From: an uncultured Verrucomicrobiota bacterium
Lineage (GTDB): Bacteria > Verrucomicrobiota > Kiritimatiellia > RFP12 > UBA1067
DNA length: 32,287 nucleotides
Assembly: GCA_945834475.1 (NCBI GenBank)
Contig: CAMAHK010000021.1
Coordinates: forward strand, 1-32,287
Direction: 5' to 3'
The translations under genes and the position numbers were made by a program. Numbering within the stretch: the stretch's first letter is position 1; the number at the start of each line of letters is the position of its first letter. The notes under the pieces were generated by a model that was not told the DNA's origin, searched no databases, and saw only the letters and a list, made by a program, of their open reading frames with translations. Positions 1 to 6,392 of this stretch are shown one piece after another.

Positions 1-1
1 G

Positions 2-91
2 CACATCCTCGCCTTCGAGGGCAAGGGCAAGACGACGTGGTTCGAGGGCAGCTACAGCGAGTATCACGAAATGCTCGCGAAGCAGAAGTAA
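2..91 (+). CDS. ABC-F family ATPase, C-terminal end only
   Basis: The window opens inside a gene. Frame 2 reads 29 residues starting HILAFEG and ending in a TAA at 89-91. HILAFEG...WFEGSYSEY is the typical end of the second ATPase domain of ABC-F proteins, cytosolic ribosome-associated ATPases such as EttA, where this segment follows the H-loop. Upstream sequence is outside the window, so the subfamily cannot be fixed. The next gene starts five bases after the stop, so the two are probably co-transcribed. Confidence 0.65.
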   Translation, partial: HILAFEGKGKTTWFEGSYSEYHEMLAKQK

Positions 92-96
92 GCGCC

Positions 97-900
97 GTGC
101 CGAAGGTCCTCGTCTTCAACGGCTGGGCGGCCGGTCCCGAAGCGTGGCTCTTAACCACGTTCCCGCGGGACTGGACGTTCAGCTACATCGAAGAGTTGGA
201 TGGACTGCCTGAATGGGTGATGGAAGATTCCGACGAGGTGATCCTCGTCGGATTTTCCATGGGTGGTTCGATGGCGCTGGGAACTTATCTCAAATATCCC
301 GAGAAGGTGAAGGGAATGGTGCTCGTTTCCGCGACGCCCTGCATGCTCGAGAAGAAGTCCGAAGGCTGGGCGGGCATGAGCGAGCGGCGCTTCCGTGCCT
401 TCGCGGCGGGTGTCGAGCTGATGTTTGGCGAAGATCCCGCGCCCTGGTACGAGCCGAAGCAGCTCGCGCGCGGACTCGAGTATCTGCTGAAGACGGATTT
501 GCGGAAGGACTTGGAGGGGTTGCTGGGAGACGCCGCGGGCGAGACGCACCGCGGTACGAAGCCAGTCCCGTGCCGCGGTACGAAGCCAGTCCCGTGCCGC
601 GGTGCGATGCCAGCCCCGTGCCGCGGTGCGATGCCAGCCCCGTACCGCGGTGCGTCCTCGCCCGCGGCGTCTCCAAGTAACCTTTCCTCCATCCCCGTTC
701 ATATTTTCCATTCGACGCGCGACGGGGTGGTGCGGCCGCAAAACGCGGCGTATCTGAAGTCGCTCTTCCCTCAGGCGAAGGTGACGATGGTCGAGGGCGC
801 CGAGCACGTGCTACCGGTGACGATACCCGAGCAGATCGACGCGGCGGTCAATGAGATCCTAGATGGGCTAGAGTCGCTAGAAGGACAAGATTGGTTATGA
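97..900 (+). CDS. alpha/beta hydrolase, BioH-like, with in-frame repeat insertion
   Basis: This is a small alpha/beta-hydrolase. The start is taken as GTG at 97 (PKVLVFNGWAAG), because the upstream ATG/GTG codons lie inside the preceding gene. A nucleophile elbow GFSMGG places the serine near residue 54. The acid is probably the Asp of HSTRDGVV (about 207) and the base the His of GAEHVLP (about 237), so the catalytic triad looks complete. The N-terminal NGW plus this arrangement resembles BioH, the pimeloyl-ACP methyl ester esterase of biotin synthesis, but no bio genes are nearby and the substrate is unknown. Residues about 144-194 are a Pro/Arg/Gly-rich insertion encoded by a palindromic repeat with a 24-bp tandem core (526-677). 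It lies between the lid helices and the strand carrying the catalytic Asp, so it probably forms an exposed loop. The stop overlaps the next ATG by four bases. Confidence 0.8.
   Translation: MPKVLVFNGWAAGPEAWLLTTFPRDWTFSYIEELDGLPEWVMEDSDEVILVGFSMGGSMALGTYLKYPEKVKGMVLVSATPCMLEKKSEGWAGMSERRFRAFAAGVELMFGEDPAPWYEPKQLARGLEYLLKTDLRKDLEGLLGDAAGETHRGTKPVPCRGTKPVPCRGAMPAPCRGAMPAPYRGASSPAASPSNLSSIPVHIFHSTRDGVVRPQNAAYLKSLFPQAKVTMVEGAEHVLPVTIPEQIDAAVNEILDGLESLEGQDWL
526..677. repeat. Palindromic element copy, inverted arms around a tandem core
   Basis: The left arm (526-558, GGAGACGCCGCGGGCGAG...) and right arm (641-677) are near-perfect reverse complements, differing by a one-base indel. Between them lie four 24-bp units. 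The whole element is translated in frame inside the BioH-like hydrolase. Related copies occur at 3108, 3794, 3960, 4317 and 18515. Confidence 0.85.
559..654 (+). repeat. Four tandem 24-bp units
   Basis: The units start at 559, 583, 607 and 631. Each has the form AAGCCAGTCCCGTGCCGCGG plus TACG or TGCG, with the last two starting ATGCCAGCCCC. They encode the octapeptide repeat KPVPCRGT / MPAPCRGA. The end of each unit (CCGCGGTACG) matches the tip of the flanking arm, which suggests the array grew by duplication of the arm end. Confidence 0.9.
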
Positions 901-2102
901 AACTCGAAAACGTTTACATGCTGTTGCCCGGCCGCAAGGTCGGCTTCGGATCGATTGAGATTGAAGGTGGCAAGATCGCCACAATCAAGGCAGAAACCGC
1001 CAAAGTCAACCTCAACCTCCAACCTCAACCTCGTCTTGTCCTCCCCGGGCTGGTCAATTGTCATGGGCATACGCCGATGACGCTGACGCGCGGACTCGGG
1101 GGTGGGTTGCCGCTGCAGCGGTGGTTGGAGGAGGCGATCTTTCCGGTTGAGGCGAAGATGACGCCGGCCGACGTCAAGGCCGGCGCGGTCTGGGGTATTG
1201 CCGAGATGCTGGCGGGCGGCACGACGAAGGTCGTCGACATGTACGACTTTCCGGCGGAGACCGAGACGGCGCTCGCCGAGGCGGGAATGAAGGGACATGT
1301 CTGCCGCGTCGGGCTCTGGTTTGTTCCGGGACGTCTCGACGAGTGCATCGCGTTTACGCGCGAGCATCCGAACGCGCATATCTGCGTCCACAGCGAATAT
1401 CTCACGAACGAGGAATTCTGCCGGGGACTCGCCGTGGCGAACAACGCGGAGCTGAAGCGCCCGATCCACGTGCATGTTTCCGAGACGGAGAAGGAACACC
1501 GCGAATGCCTTGAGCGCCACGGCAAGACGCCGATTGCATATCTCGCCGATACGGGACTTCTCGACCAAGGCGGTTTTGCCGCGCACTGCGTCTACTGCAC
1601 CGACGAGGATTTCAAGATCATGGCCGAGAAGAAGGTCGTCTTGGTTCACAATCCGACGAGCAACATGAAGCTCGGCAGCGGTTTCGCGCGCATTCCGCGG
1701 GCGCTCGAGCTGGGCGTCTCCGTCGCGCTTGGCACGGACGGCTGCGCGTCGAACGACAACCTCGACATGTTTGAGGAAATGCATCTCGCCTCGCTGATTC
1801 ACAAAGGGCTCGCGAAGGATCCGACGGTGCTGACGCCGTGGGACATCATCGAGATGGCGACATTCGGCAACGAGATCAAGGTCGGGGCACCGGCCGATCT
1901 CTGCGTTGTTGACCTCGACCGCCTGCACCTGACGCCGTGCCTCGACATCCCGAACCTCGTTGTTCATTCGATGCACGCGAGCGACGTCGTCCAGACGATC
2001 ATCGACGGCAAGGTCGTCTACGACCACGGCACGTTCCCGACGATCGACATGGCGAAGGCGAAGGCTGACTTCCTGTCGGCTGTGAAGAGGATCGGCCTGT
2101 GA
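897..2102 (+). CDS. mtaD: MTA/SAH deaminase-type amidohydrolase
   Basis: This is a metal-dependent amidohydrolase of the S-adenosylhomocysteine / 5'-methylthioadenosine deaminase group. Visible motifs are the metal pair HGH in LPGLVNCHGH (about residue 60), HVHVSETEKE with a third ligand His and catalytic Glu, the later His in FAAHCVY, and the Asp in LGTDGCASND. ATG at 897 overlaps the preceding stop; an in-frame TTG six bases upstream is less likely. The enzyme would deaminate MTA or SAH to the inosyl form in methyl-cycle salvage, which suits the next gene, an MTA/SAH nucleosidase joined by a GTGA overlap. Two oddities are visible. Around 1006-1033 a run of CAACCT units encodes NLNLQPQP just before the LVLPG strand. 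Near 1857-1890 the usual stretch between MAT.NGA and the ADL motif is shortened to MATFGNEIKVGAPADL, about a dozen residues fewer than I expect. Confidence 0.85.
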   Translation: MKLENVYMLLPGRKVGFGSIEIEGGKIATIKAETAKVNLNLQPQPRLVLPGLVNCHGHTPMTLTRGLGGGLPLQRWLEEAIFPVEAKMTPADVKAGAVWGIAEMLAGGTTKVVDMYDFPAETETALAEAGMKGHVCRVGLWFVPGRLDECIAFTREHPNAHICVHSEYLTNEEFCRGLAVANNAELKRPIHVHVSETEKEHRECLERHGKTPIAYLADTGLLDQGGFAAHCVYCTDEDFKIMAEKKVVLVHNPTSNMKLGSGFARIPRALELGVSVALGTDGCASNDNLDMFEEMHLASLIHKGLAKDPTVLTPWDIIEMATFGNEIKVGAPADLCVVDLDRLHLTPCLDIPNLVVHSMHASDVVQTIIDGKVVYDHGTFPTIDMAKAKADFLSAVKRIGL

Positions 2103-2728
2103 GAGCGTACGTGATTGCAATGGCGTCCGAGGCCAAGGCCGTTTATCCGGCCTTGCGCGAAGGAGACAGACTCTACATCTCGGGGATCGGCAAGGTCAAT
2201 GCCGCAATGGCGACGCAAAAGGCGATTGACGAAGGGGCGACGGAGATCGTCAATGCGGGTGTTTGCGGCGGATTTGATCCGTCGATGGAGATCGGCGACG
2301 TTTTTGAGGTTGTGCGCGCCGTGCAGTACGACTTTGACCTGTCAGATCTGAACCACACGCCTGTCGGCCAGCTTGACGAGCGGGAAAGTCCGTACTTTTG
2401 CTTGGAGACGCCTGTCGCCGAAGGCCGCGACGGTACGGTGCCTGACGGTGCGGTTCTGGGGACCGGCGATCATTTCCGCAATGGTGATGCCGACCTGCCG
2501 CTCCTGCGTTCGCTCGGCGTGACGCTCCGAGATATGGAGGGCGCGGCGGTGGCGCAGGTGTGCGAGAAGAATCACATTCCGTGTCGGCTCGTGAAGAGCG
2601 TCACGAACGTGCAGGGCAGGGGCTCGATGACGGGACAGTATGCCGACAACCTGGCGAAGGCGCTCGGCACGCTGACGAACTATTTGATGAACCATGAGAC
2701 GGATCGTGACGTTAGAAAGGACGTATGA
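2099..2728 (+). CDS. 5'-methylthioadenosine/S-adenosylhomocysteine nucleosidase-like protein
   Basis: This is a nucleoside phosphorylase-fold protein (PNP/UDP family) of 209 residues. Family signs are the N-terminal VIAMASEAKAV, the glycine-rich SGIGKVNAAMAT, NAGVCGGFDPSMEIGDV, and DMEGAAVAQVCEKNHIP, where the Met-Glu pair is expected to bind the ribose. The Asp normally following the ...VKSVTN segment as SD is not obvious here, so the exact base specificity is open. It would cleave MTA/SAH or the deaminated product of the preceding amidohydrolase to a free base and thio-sugar in the cytosol. GTG at 2099 overlaps the preceding TGA. The gene ends in an ATGA overlap with the ExbB-like gene, so translation of 97-3105 looks coupled. 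Confidence 0.8.
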   Translation: MRAYVIAMASEAKAVYPALREGDRLYISGIGKVNAAMATQKAIDEGATEIVNAGVCGGFDPSMEIGDVFEVVRAVQYDFDLSDLNHTPVGQLDERESPYFCLETPVAEGRDGTVPDGAVLGTGDHFRNGDADLPLLRSLGVTLRDMEGAAVAQVCEKNHIPCRLVKSVTNVQGRGSMTGQYADNLAKALGTLTNYLMNHETDRDVRKDV

Positions 2729-3105
2729 GCCAAGCTTTTCTCCAACTCAAAGAGATATTCCTTTCCGGCGGTCCGGTCATGTGGCCGATCCTGGCGCTTT
2801 CGGTCGTCGGGCTTGCGGTCTTGCTGTGGAAGGCGTGTGAATTCCGTGCGGGACGCAAGAATGCGCGAGGCCTCGGATTCGTTTCGACGATCATCACTGC
2901 CGAGCCGATGCTGGGCATTCTTGGCACGGTGACTGGCATTATGCAGACGTTTCGCGCACTCAATGCCGCGGACGGCGTTGCGAATCCGATGGCGGCGACG
3001 GCCGGCATCGGCGAGGCCTTGATTACGACGGCGGCGGGCCTCATCGCCGCGCTGATCCTTCTTTTCCCCTACAACGCCCTCGCCAGCGCCATCGACGAGG
3101 ACTGA
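2725..3105 (+). CDS. Short MotA/TolQ/ExbB-family proton channel protein
   Basis: The 126-residue membrane protein has one hydrophobic segment at about 17-37 (PVMWPILALSVVGLAVLLW). After only about 14 linker residues it continues with the conserved ExbB core EPMLGILGTVTGIMQTF and a C-terminal membrane segment (IGEALITTAAGLIAALILLFPYN). The final segments carry the channel signature of ExbB/TolQ. The large cytoplasmic domain normally found between the first and second membrane segments (roughly 100 residues) is missing. It is followed by exbD and tonB, so a proton-driven energiser of outer-membrane transport is the likely role. The ATG overlaps the preceding stop (ATGA). A repeat element separates it from exbD. 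Confidence 0.8.
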   Translation: MSQAFLQLKEIFLSGGPVMWPILALSVVGLAVLLWKACEFRAGRKNARGLGFVSTIITAEPMLGILGTVTGIMQTFRALNAADGVANPMAATAGIGEALITTAAGLIAALILLFPYNALASAIDED

Positions 3106-3107
3106 TC

Positions 3108-3174
3108 CGTACCGCCGTGCGCCCTCGCCCGAACAGCCGAACGAAGTGAGACAGCCGAAGGCAGCGTCTCCAAG
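3108..3174. repeat. Palindromic element copy, interrupted, between exbB and exbD
   Basis: CGTACCGCCGTGCGCCCTCG (3108 on) and GCAGCGTCTCCAAG (3161-3174) match the two ends of the right-arm form of the element seen at 641-677. About 30 bases (GAACAGCCGAACGAAG...) are inserted between them. It fills nearly the whole gap between two genes that are usually adjacent. Confidence 0.65.
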
Positions 3175-3178
3175 CCTG

Positions 3179-3565
3179 ATGAAGAAAGCTCCTAAAGTCC
3201 GCCTCGAGATGACGTCCCTGATGGACGTCATGTTCCTTGTCCTCGTCTTCTTCATCTACTGCATTTTTGACATGACCGTTCACAAGGGCGTCAAGGTTGA
3301 CCTGCCGACGGCGCCGGGCGCGCTGGAGAAGGGCGAGACGATCGTCATCACGATTCGGTCCAACAACACCTTGCAGTTCAACGGACAGGACATGGCGCGC
3401 GATGAGATCGTCTCGCGTGTGCGCGAGCTTTACGCTGTGAAGATGAAGCTTCCTGTGCTCGTGGCCGGCGACCGACGTTCCGAACTCGGCCTCGGCATTG
3501 AGCTGTTGAGCGAGCTCAAGCAGGTCGGCGTCGAGAAGATTTCGTTTCAGGTGGTTGGTGGTTAG
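3179..3565 (+). CDS. exbD: ExbD/TolR-family biopolymer transport protein
   Basis: ExbD/TolR proteins are single-span inner-membrane partners of ExbB, carrying the proton-translocating Asp in the membrane helix and a periplasmic domain. Here MTSLMDVMFLVLVFFIYCIF (about residues 10-29) gives the expected Asp at the start of the helix. The rest, with KVDLPTAPGA and VLVAGDRRSELG, matches the periplasmic part; about 128 residues is normal. ATG at 3179 is preferred. An in-frame GTG at 3146 would add 11 residues encoded by the upstream repeat element. The last codons (VVGG) and the stop are part of a 7-bp tandem array starting at 3551, so the array has replaced or extended the native C-terminus. Confidence 0.85.
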   Translation: MKKAPKVRLEMTSLMDVMFLVLVFFIYCIFDMTVHKGVKVDLPTAPGALEKGETIVITIRSNNTLQFNGQDMARDEIVSRVRELYAVKMKLPVLVAGDRRSELGLGIELLSELKQVGVEKISFQVVGG

Positions 3566-3620
3566 TTGTTGGTTGTTGGCTGTTAGTTGTTGGTTGTCGG
3601 TAGTCGGTTGTCGGTAGTCG
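3551..3620 (+). repeat. Ten tandem 7-bp units (GTTGTTG type) at exbD-tonB junction
   Basis: The array divides exactly into ten heptamers: GTGGTTG, GTGGTTA, GTTGTTG twice, GCTGTTA, GTTGTTG, GTTGTCG, GTAGTCG, GTTGTCG, GTAGTCG. It starts within the exbD coding end, supplies its TAG stop, and finishes at the base before the tonB ATG (3621). Similar units flank 7594-7676. Confidence 0.9.
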
Positions 3621-4310
3621 ATGCTTAAAATCTTCCAGTTTCTAATTGCTTCAGCTTTGATCCACGCGGCGCTTGCGGCGGGGGTCGTCTGGTGCTTGGC
3701 GGTCGGTTCGGGACCGAAGGTGCTGGCGACACTGGATCTTTCGAGCGTCGAACTGTCGTTTGCCGAGGAAGAACGAGAGGTAGCGCCCAACACCGTACCG
3801 ACCGTGTCCTCACGGCCCGGCGCTAACCAAGCGGTCTCCAAGGCTGTGCCGGTGCCGTCCGTGGAGATGCCGCGTGCGGATGATGGTGTCGCCGTACCCC
3901 CGACGCCACCGACGCCCGAGATTGCGTCCCGGGAACCGCAACTGGAGAAGATGGAACTTGTCGACGCCGCGGGCGAGGACGCGCCGCGGTACGATGCCGC
4001 GCCGTCGGTGCCGGCCGCCGCCCCGCGGCAGGCGCATGTCGATGCACCGCCACGTCCGCAACGGGTGATCCGTCCGGACTATCCGCGTGCGGCCCGGCAG
4101 CGCGGCGAGCAGGGGGACGTGGTGCTGGAAATTGACGTGGCGGCCGATGGCTCGGTCGCGTCGGTTGCCGTGGCAACGTCGAGCGGCTTTGCCGACCTTG
4201 ACGCGGCGGCCCTGAAAGCGGTAAAAGCGGCTCGCTTCAGTCCCGCGAAGTCGGGCGACCGTGCGGTCGCCTCGCACGCGCGGCTGACGCTTTCGTTCAA
4301 GTTGAAGTAG
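3621..4310 (+). CDS. tonB: TonB-family protein
   Basis: The 229-residue protein has an N-terminal membrane anchor (about residues 4-28), a Pro/Ala-rich periplasmic linker (about 60-145) and a C-terminal TonB domain. The domain shows the classic order RPDYPRAARQRGEQGDVVLEIDVAADGSV followed by DLDAAALKAVKAARFSPA, here named in pieces only to mark the motif. TonB transmits energy from ExbB/ExbD to outer-membrane receptors, and the order exbB-exbD-tonB agrees. The linker contains a translated repeat element (3960-3993, VDAAGEDAPRY) and probably a degraded opposite-strand copy (3794-3842). The start codon follows immediately after the heptamer array with no recognisable Shine-Dalgarno sequence. 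Confidence 0.85.
   Translation: MLKIFQFLIASALIHAALAAGVVWCLAVGSGPKVLATLDLSSVELSFAEEEREVAPNTVPTVSSRPGANQAVSKAVPVPSVEMPRADDGVAVPPTPPTPEIASREPQLEKMELVDAAGEDAPRYDAAPSVPAAAPRQAHVDAPPRPQRVIRPDYPRAARQRGEQGDVVLEIDVAADGSVASVAVATSSGFADLDAAALKAVKAARFSPAKSGDRAVASHARLTLSFKLK
3794..3842. repeat. Degraded palindromic element copy in tonB linker
   Basis: CGTACCG..CGTGTCCTC..GCCCGGCG, then an 11-base interruption, then GTCTCCAAG follows the right-arm form of the element with several mismatches. It is translated within the TonB linker. Confidence 0.4.
3960..3993. repeat. Palindromic element copy in tonB linker, in frame
   Basis: GTCGACGCCGCGGGCGAGGA followed by CGCGCCGCGGTACG matches the arm at 526-558 closely. 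It is translated as VDAAGEDAPRY, parallel to GDAAGETHRGT in the BioH-like protein. Confidence 0.75.
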
Positions 4311-4316
4311 TAAAAC

Positions 4317-4344
4317 CATACCGCGAGCCGTCTCGGCCGCGGCG
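4317..4344. repeat. Palindromic element copy upstream of the cyclase-like gene
   Basis: CCATACCGCGAGCCGTCTCG followed by GCCGCGGCG is nearly identical to 18515-18543. It lies in the short gap after tonB, just before the GAGGAG ribosome binding site of the next gene. Confidence 0.6.
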
Positions 4345-4360
4345 CATCCGAGGAGAAAAA

Positions 4361-5401
4361 ATGACATCAATTCTTTTGGCGACAATTTTGGGGCTTGAAG
4401 CCGCCGTGACGAACGGGGTCAGTTTCTTGCTTTCGCAGCAGGCGTCGGACGGCCATTGGAGCGATCCGCAGATGCCGGCCCTGACGGCGCTTCCGCTTTG
4501 GGCCCTCGCCGCGAACGAGCCAACCCTCCGCCATTCTTCATTCCTCATTCCTCATTCCGTGCTGACAAACGCGGCAGCGTTTGTCCTGTCGACTCAGCGT
4601 GAGGACGGCGGTTTTTACGTGCCGAAACCGGGACGCGGCGGTTCGGGCCTCGGCAACTACAATACGTCCGTGTGCCTTTCGGCGCTCTTCGATTCGGGAC
4701 TCGCGCCGGCCGGTGCGCTTCTCAAGGCGCGCACCTACATCGCGTCCTCCCAGCTCGTTGGCGATGACACGATGGCCGGAGGCTTTGGCTACGACAAGAT
4801 TTCGCGGCGGCGTTATGCCGATCTCTCCAACACGTCTTACGCGATGAGCGCGATGGCAAAGACGGCGTCCCTTGAGGAGCTGCGCACGTCGGGAAAGAAG
4901 GCCGATCTCGACTGGGACAAGGCGATAGCCTTTGTCGAGAACCTGATGAAGAAGGAGGGGCCCGACGCCGGAGGCGCCGCGTACAACGAGCGGACGCCTC
5001 AGGCGGGGACGGTTACGAACGGCCAGGGGCGCGTTCATCTGCGCGCATACGGGTCGATGACGTACGCGGCAGTTCTCTCGATGTGCTCGGCGAAGCTGAC
5101 GAAGGGGGATCCGCGTGTGCGCCAGTCACTCGAGTACCTGACGAAGAACTGGTCCGTCGAGGAGAATCCCGGAATGGGCAACCAGGGCCTTTACTACTTC
5201 TACGACATCATGGCGCGCGCCCTGGCGGCAGCGGAAGTCGACGACGTCGGCGGACACCGCTGGAAGGAAGAACTGGCCGCGCGGCTTGTCGCCCTCCAGA
5301 AGCCCGATGGCAGCTGGTCGAACGACAACAACCGCTTTTGGGAGGCGGATCCCGTCCTCTGCACGTCCTTCGCCCTGCTCGTGCTCGGCCTGTGCCGCTA
5401 G
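4361..5401 (+). CDS. Prenyltransferase/squalene-oxidase-repeat (alpha-alpha toroid) protein
   Basis: The 346-residue protein is built of repeats like those of terpene cyclases and protein prenyltransferases, with QW-like motifs: GVSFLLSQQASDGHW (about 22-36), FVLSTQREDGGF, and LVALQKPDGSWSNDN near the C-terminus. No DXDD catalytic motif of squalene cyclases is visible, so a structural or binding role in the cell envelope is more likely than cyclisation. The start has a GAGGAG binding site seven bases upstream. The first residues (TSILLATILGLEAAV) could act as a short signal sequence. It directly follows tonB and is probably in the same operon. A run of four ATTCCTC-type heptamers (4533-4560) encodes SSFLIPHSV inside the first repeat. 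Confidence 0.75.
   Translation: MTSILLATILGLEAAVTNGVSFLLSQQASDGHWSDPQMPALTALPLWALAANEPTLRHSSFLIPHSVLTNAAAFVLSTQREDGGFYVPKPGRGGSGLGNYNTSVCLSALFDSGLAPAGALLKARTYIASSQLVGDDTMAGGFGYDKISRRRYADLSNTSYAMSAMAKTASLEELRTSGKKADLDWDKAIAFVENLMKKEGPDAGGAAYNERTPQAGTVTNGQGRVHLRAYGSMTYAAVLSMCSAKLTKGDPRVRQSLEYLTKNWSVEENPGMGNQGLYYFYDIMARALAAAEVDDVGGHRWKEELAARLVALQKPDGSWSNDNNRFWEADPVLCTSFALLVLGLCR
4533..4560 (+). repeat. Four tandem 7-bp units (ATTCCTC type) inside a gene
   Basis: The units are ATTCTTC, ATTCCTC, ATTCCTC and ATTCCGT, translated in frame within the toroid protein. The same 7-bp period occurs in the arrays at 3551 and 7560, with a different sequence. Confidence 0.85.
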
Positions 5402-5488
5402 CGGCGTCCGGCCTCTCTCCTCTGCCCAGTTTCTTATTCCACAACGCATTCTGTTGCTGGCACTGTGTTTATGTATTCAATGGGTTGA

Positions 5489-5910
5489 AAATGTTGCCCC
5501 TTTGAGGTTCAGGTTATCAAAACGAAGAGGATGTTTTGGGAAAGATAGAGGCATTGCATCACGAGCATTACCGTCCTGAGTCGAAACGAGCACCGAAGAG
5601 ATTTTCTCGGCATTATTATGACATCTACCGGATGTATAAGGCCGGTGTCTTTGAGACGGCGAGGAAAGATCCTGATCTGTTGAAGGATATCGTAGACTTT
5701 ACCGCAAAGTTCTATCCCCGCAGTTGGGCGCATTTCGAGTTGTGCAAGCCGGGGACGATGCTGCTTCAACCCTCTGAACATGCGCTCCCGATCATGCGGG
5801 CCGACTACCAGGCCATGCGTCAGATGATTTACGGTGACTATCCGTCTTTCGACGAACTCCTTGAAACCCTCAAGGAACTTGAGTCTGATGTGAACTCACT
5901 TGCCGAGTAA
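5489..5910 (+). pseudogene. AbiEii-type nucleotidyltransferase toxin, C-terminal remnant with frameshift
   Basis: AbiEii proteins are nucleotidyltransferase toxins of AbiE toxin-antitoxin/abortive-infection systems. Only the C-terminal part is present. From about 5545, frame 1 reads KIEALHHEHYRPE...RHYYDIYRM and continues to FDELLETLKELE, all typical of the family. The preceding residues FEVQVIKTKRMFWE lie in frame 2 (from 5489), which joins frame 1 at GGGAAAGATAG if one A is restored, giving the conserved FWEKIEALH. Both the frameshift and the absence of the N-terminal catalytic domain point to decay. No AbiEi antitoxin is visible. Base composition is lower in GC than the neighbours, consistent with acquired DNA. 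Confidence 0.75.
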
Positions 5911-6077
5911 CCGCCAACGACGTAACCTCGCCCGCGGCGGATTGGGCGCGGATGGGTTGTCGGCTGGCATGGCGGCCGCTGGGCGTGAAGTTTTATGCCG
6001 TGGAAGGGTAATTGTGTAGCGCATGGATACCGTGAAATCTCGCCCGCATGTCCGCCTGATTTGAAATAATATTTGCA

Positions 6078-6326
6078 ATGAGCGAAGAGGCCAAGATTGC
6101 TTTTGTTGCGTTTTGCGTCGAGTCATATAAGTCCGCTAAGAATCTTGGCGGTGAGGGTGTCTCGTCGTTGTTCTCTCGTTTGGGTGTGGATCGTTATCTG
6201 TACGAAGAATACGAGGTGTTGCACACGATGGGGATAGATGCGGTTCTTGCCGACATTGATCGTTATCTGGAAGTGCCGGGCGCAGTTTCCATGATTCTGC
6301 CAGGCACAATCGTGGAAGCCCGCTAG
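6078..6326 (+). CDS. DUF3791 domain protein
   Basis: This small 82-residue protein matches the DUF3791 pattern: FVAFCVESYKSAKNLGGEGV, SLFSRLGVDRYLYEEYEVLHTMG, and a final DIDRYL. Family members are often found beside DUF3990 genes and are suspected of a toxin-antitoxin-like role, but no partner is visible. ATG at 6078 has no clear ribosome binding site. The 167 bases upstream hold no gene I can recognise, only a 13-base fragment of the palindromic element near 5931. Together with the AbiEii remnant this is a small accessory patch between housekeeping genes. Confidence 0.7.
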   Translation: MSEEAKIAFVAFCVESYKSAKNLGGEGVSSLFSRLGVDRYLYEEYEVLHTMGIDAVLADIDRYLEVPGAVSMILPGTIVEAR

Positions 6327-6338
6327 CGGCGGATTTTG

Positions 6339-6347
6339 TGGTATAAT
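6339..6347 (+). promoter_or_regulatory. Extended -10 promoter for serA
   Basis: TGGTATAAT matches the extended -10 consensus TGnTATAAT. No good -35 is visible. It lies about 45 bases upstream of the serA ATG. Confidence 0.65.
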
Positions 6348-6392
6348 ACGGGCATAAGTATTCCACTGATAAACTCTACGGAAGAAAAGAAA

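Noticed and set aside
37-96. Upstream start for the BioH-like gene
   Set aside because: It would overlap the end of the ABC-F gene by 55 bases and add residues not seen in the family.
1727-1745. A second sigma54-like site (TTGGCACGGACGG)
   Set aside because: It is inside the amidohydrolase gene and lacks the TTGC part at the right distance. Similar partial matches near 2922 and 7723 also fail.
771-2120. Minus-strand open frame of 449 codons
   Set aside because: It is antisense to the amidohydrolase with all its metal motifs; the translated product is low-complexity and matches nothing.
3551-3620. The heptamer array as a CRISPR
   Set aside because: The units are 7 bp with no spacers and no cas genes are nearby.
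5911-6077. A possible partner gene for DUF3791
   Set aside because: Short frames are present but none has a start signal or recognisable family. It contains only a 13-base piece of the palindromic element.
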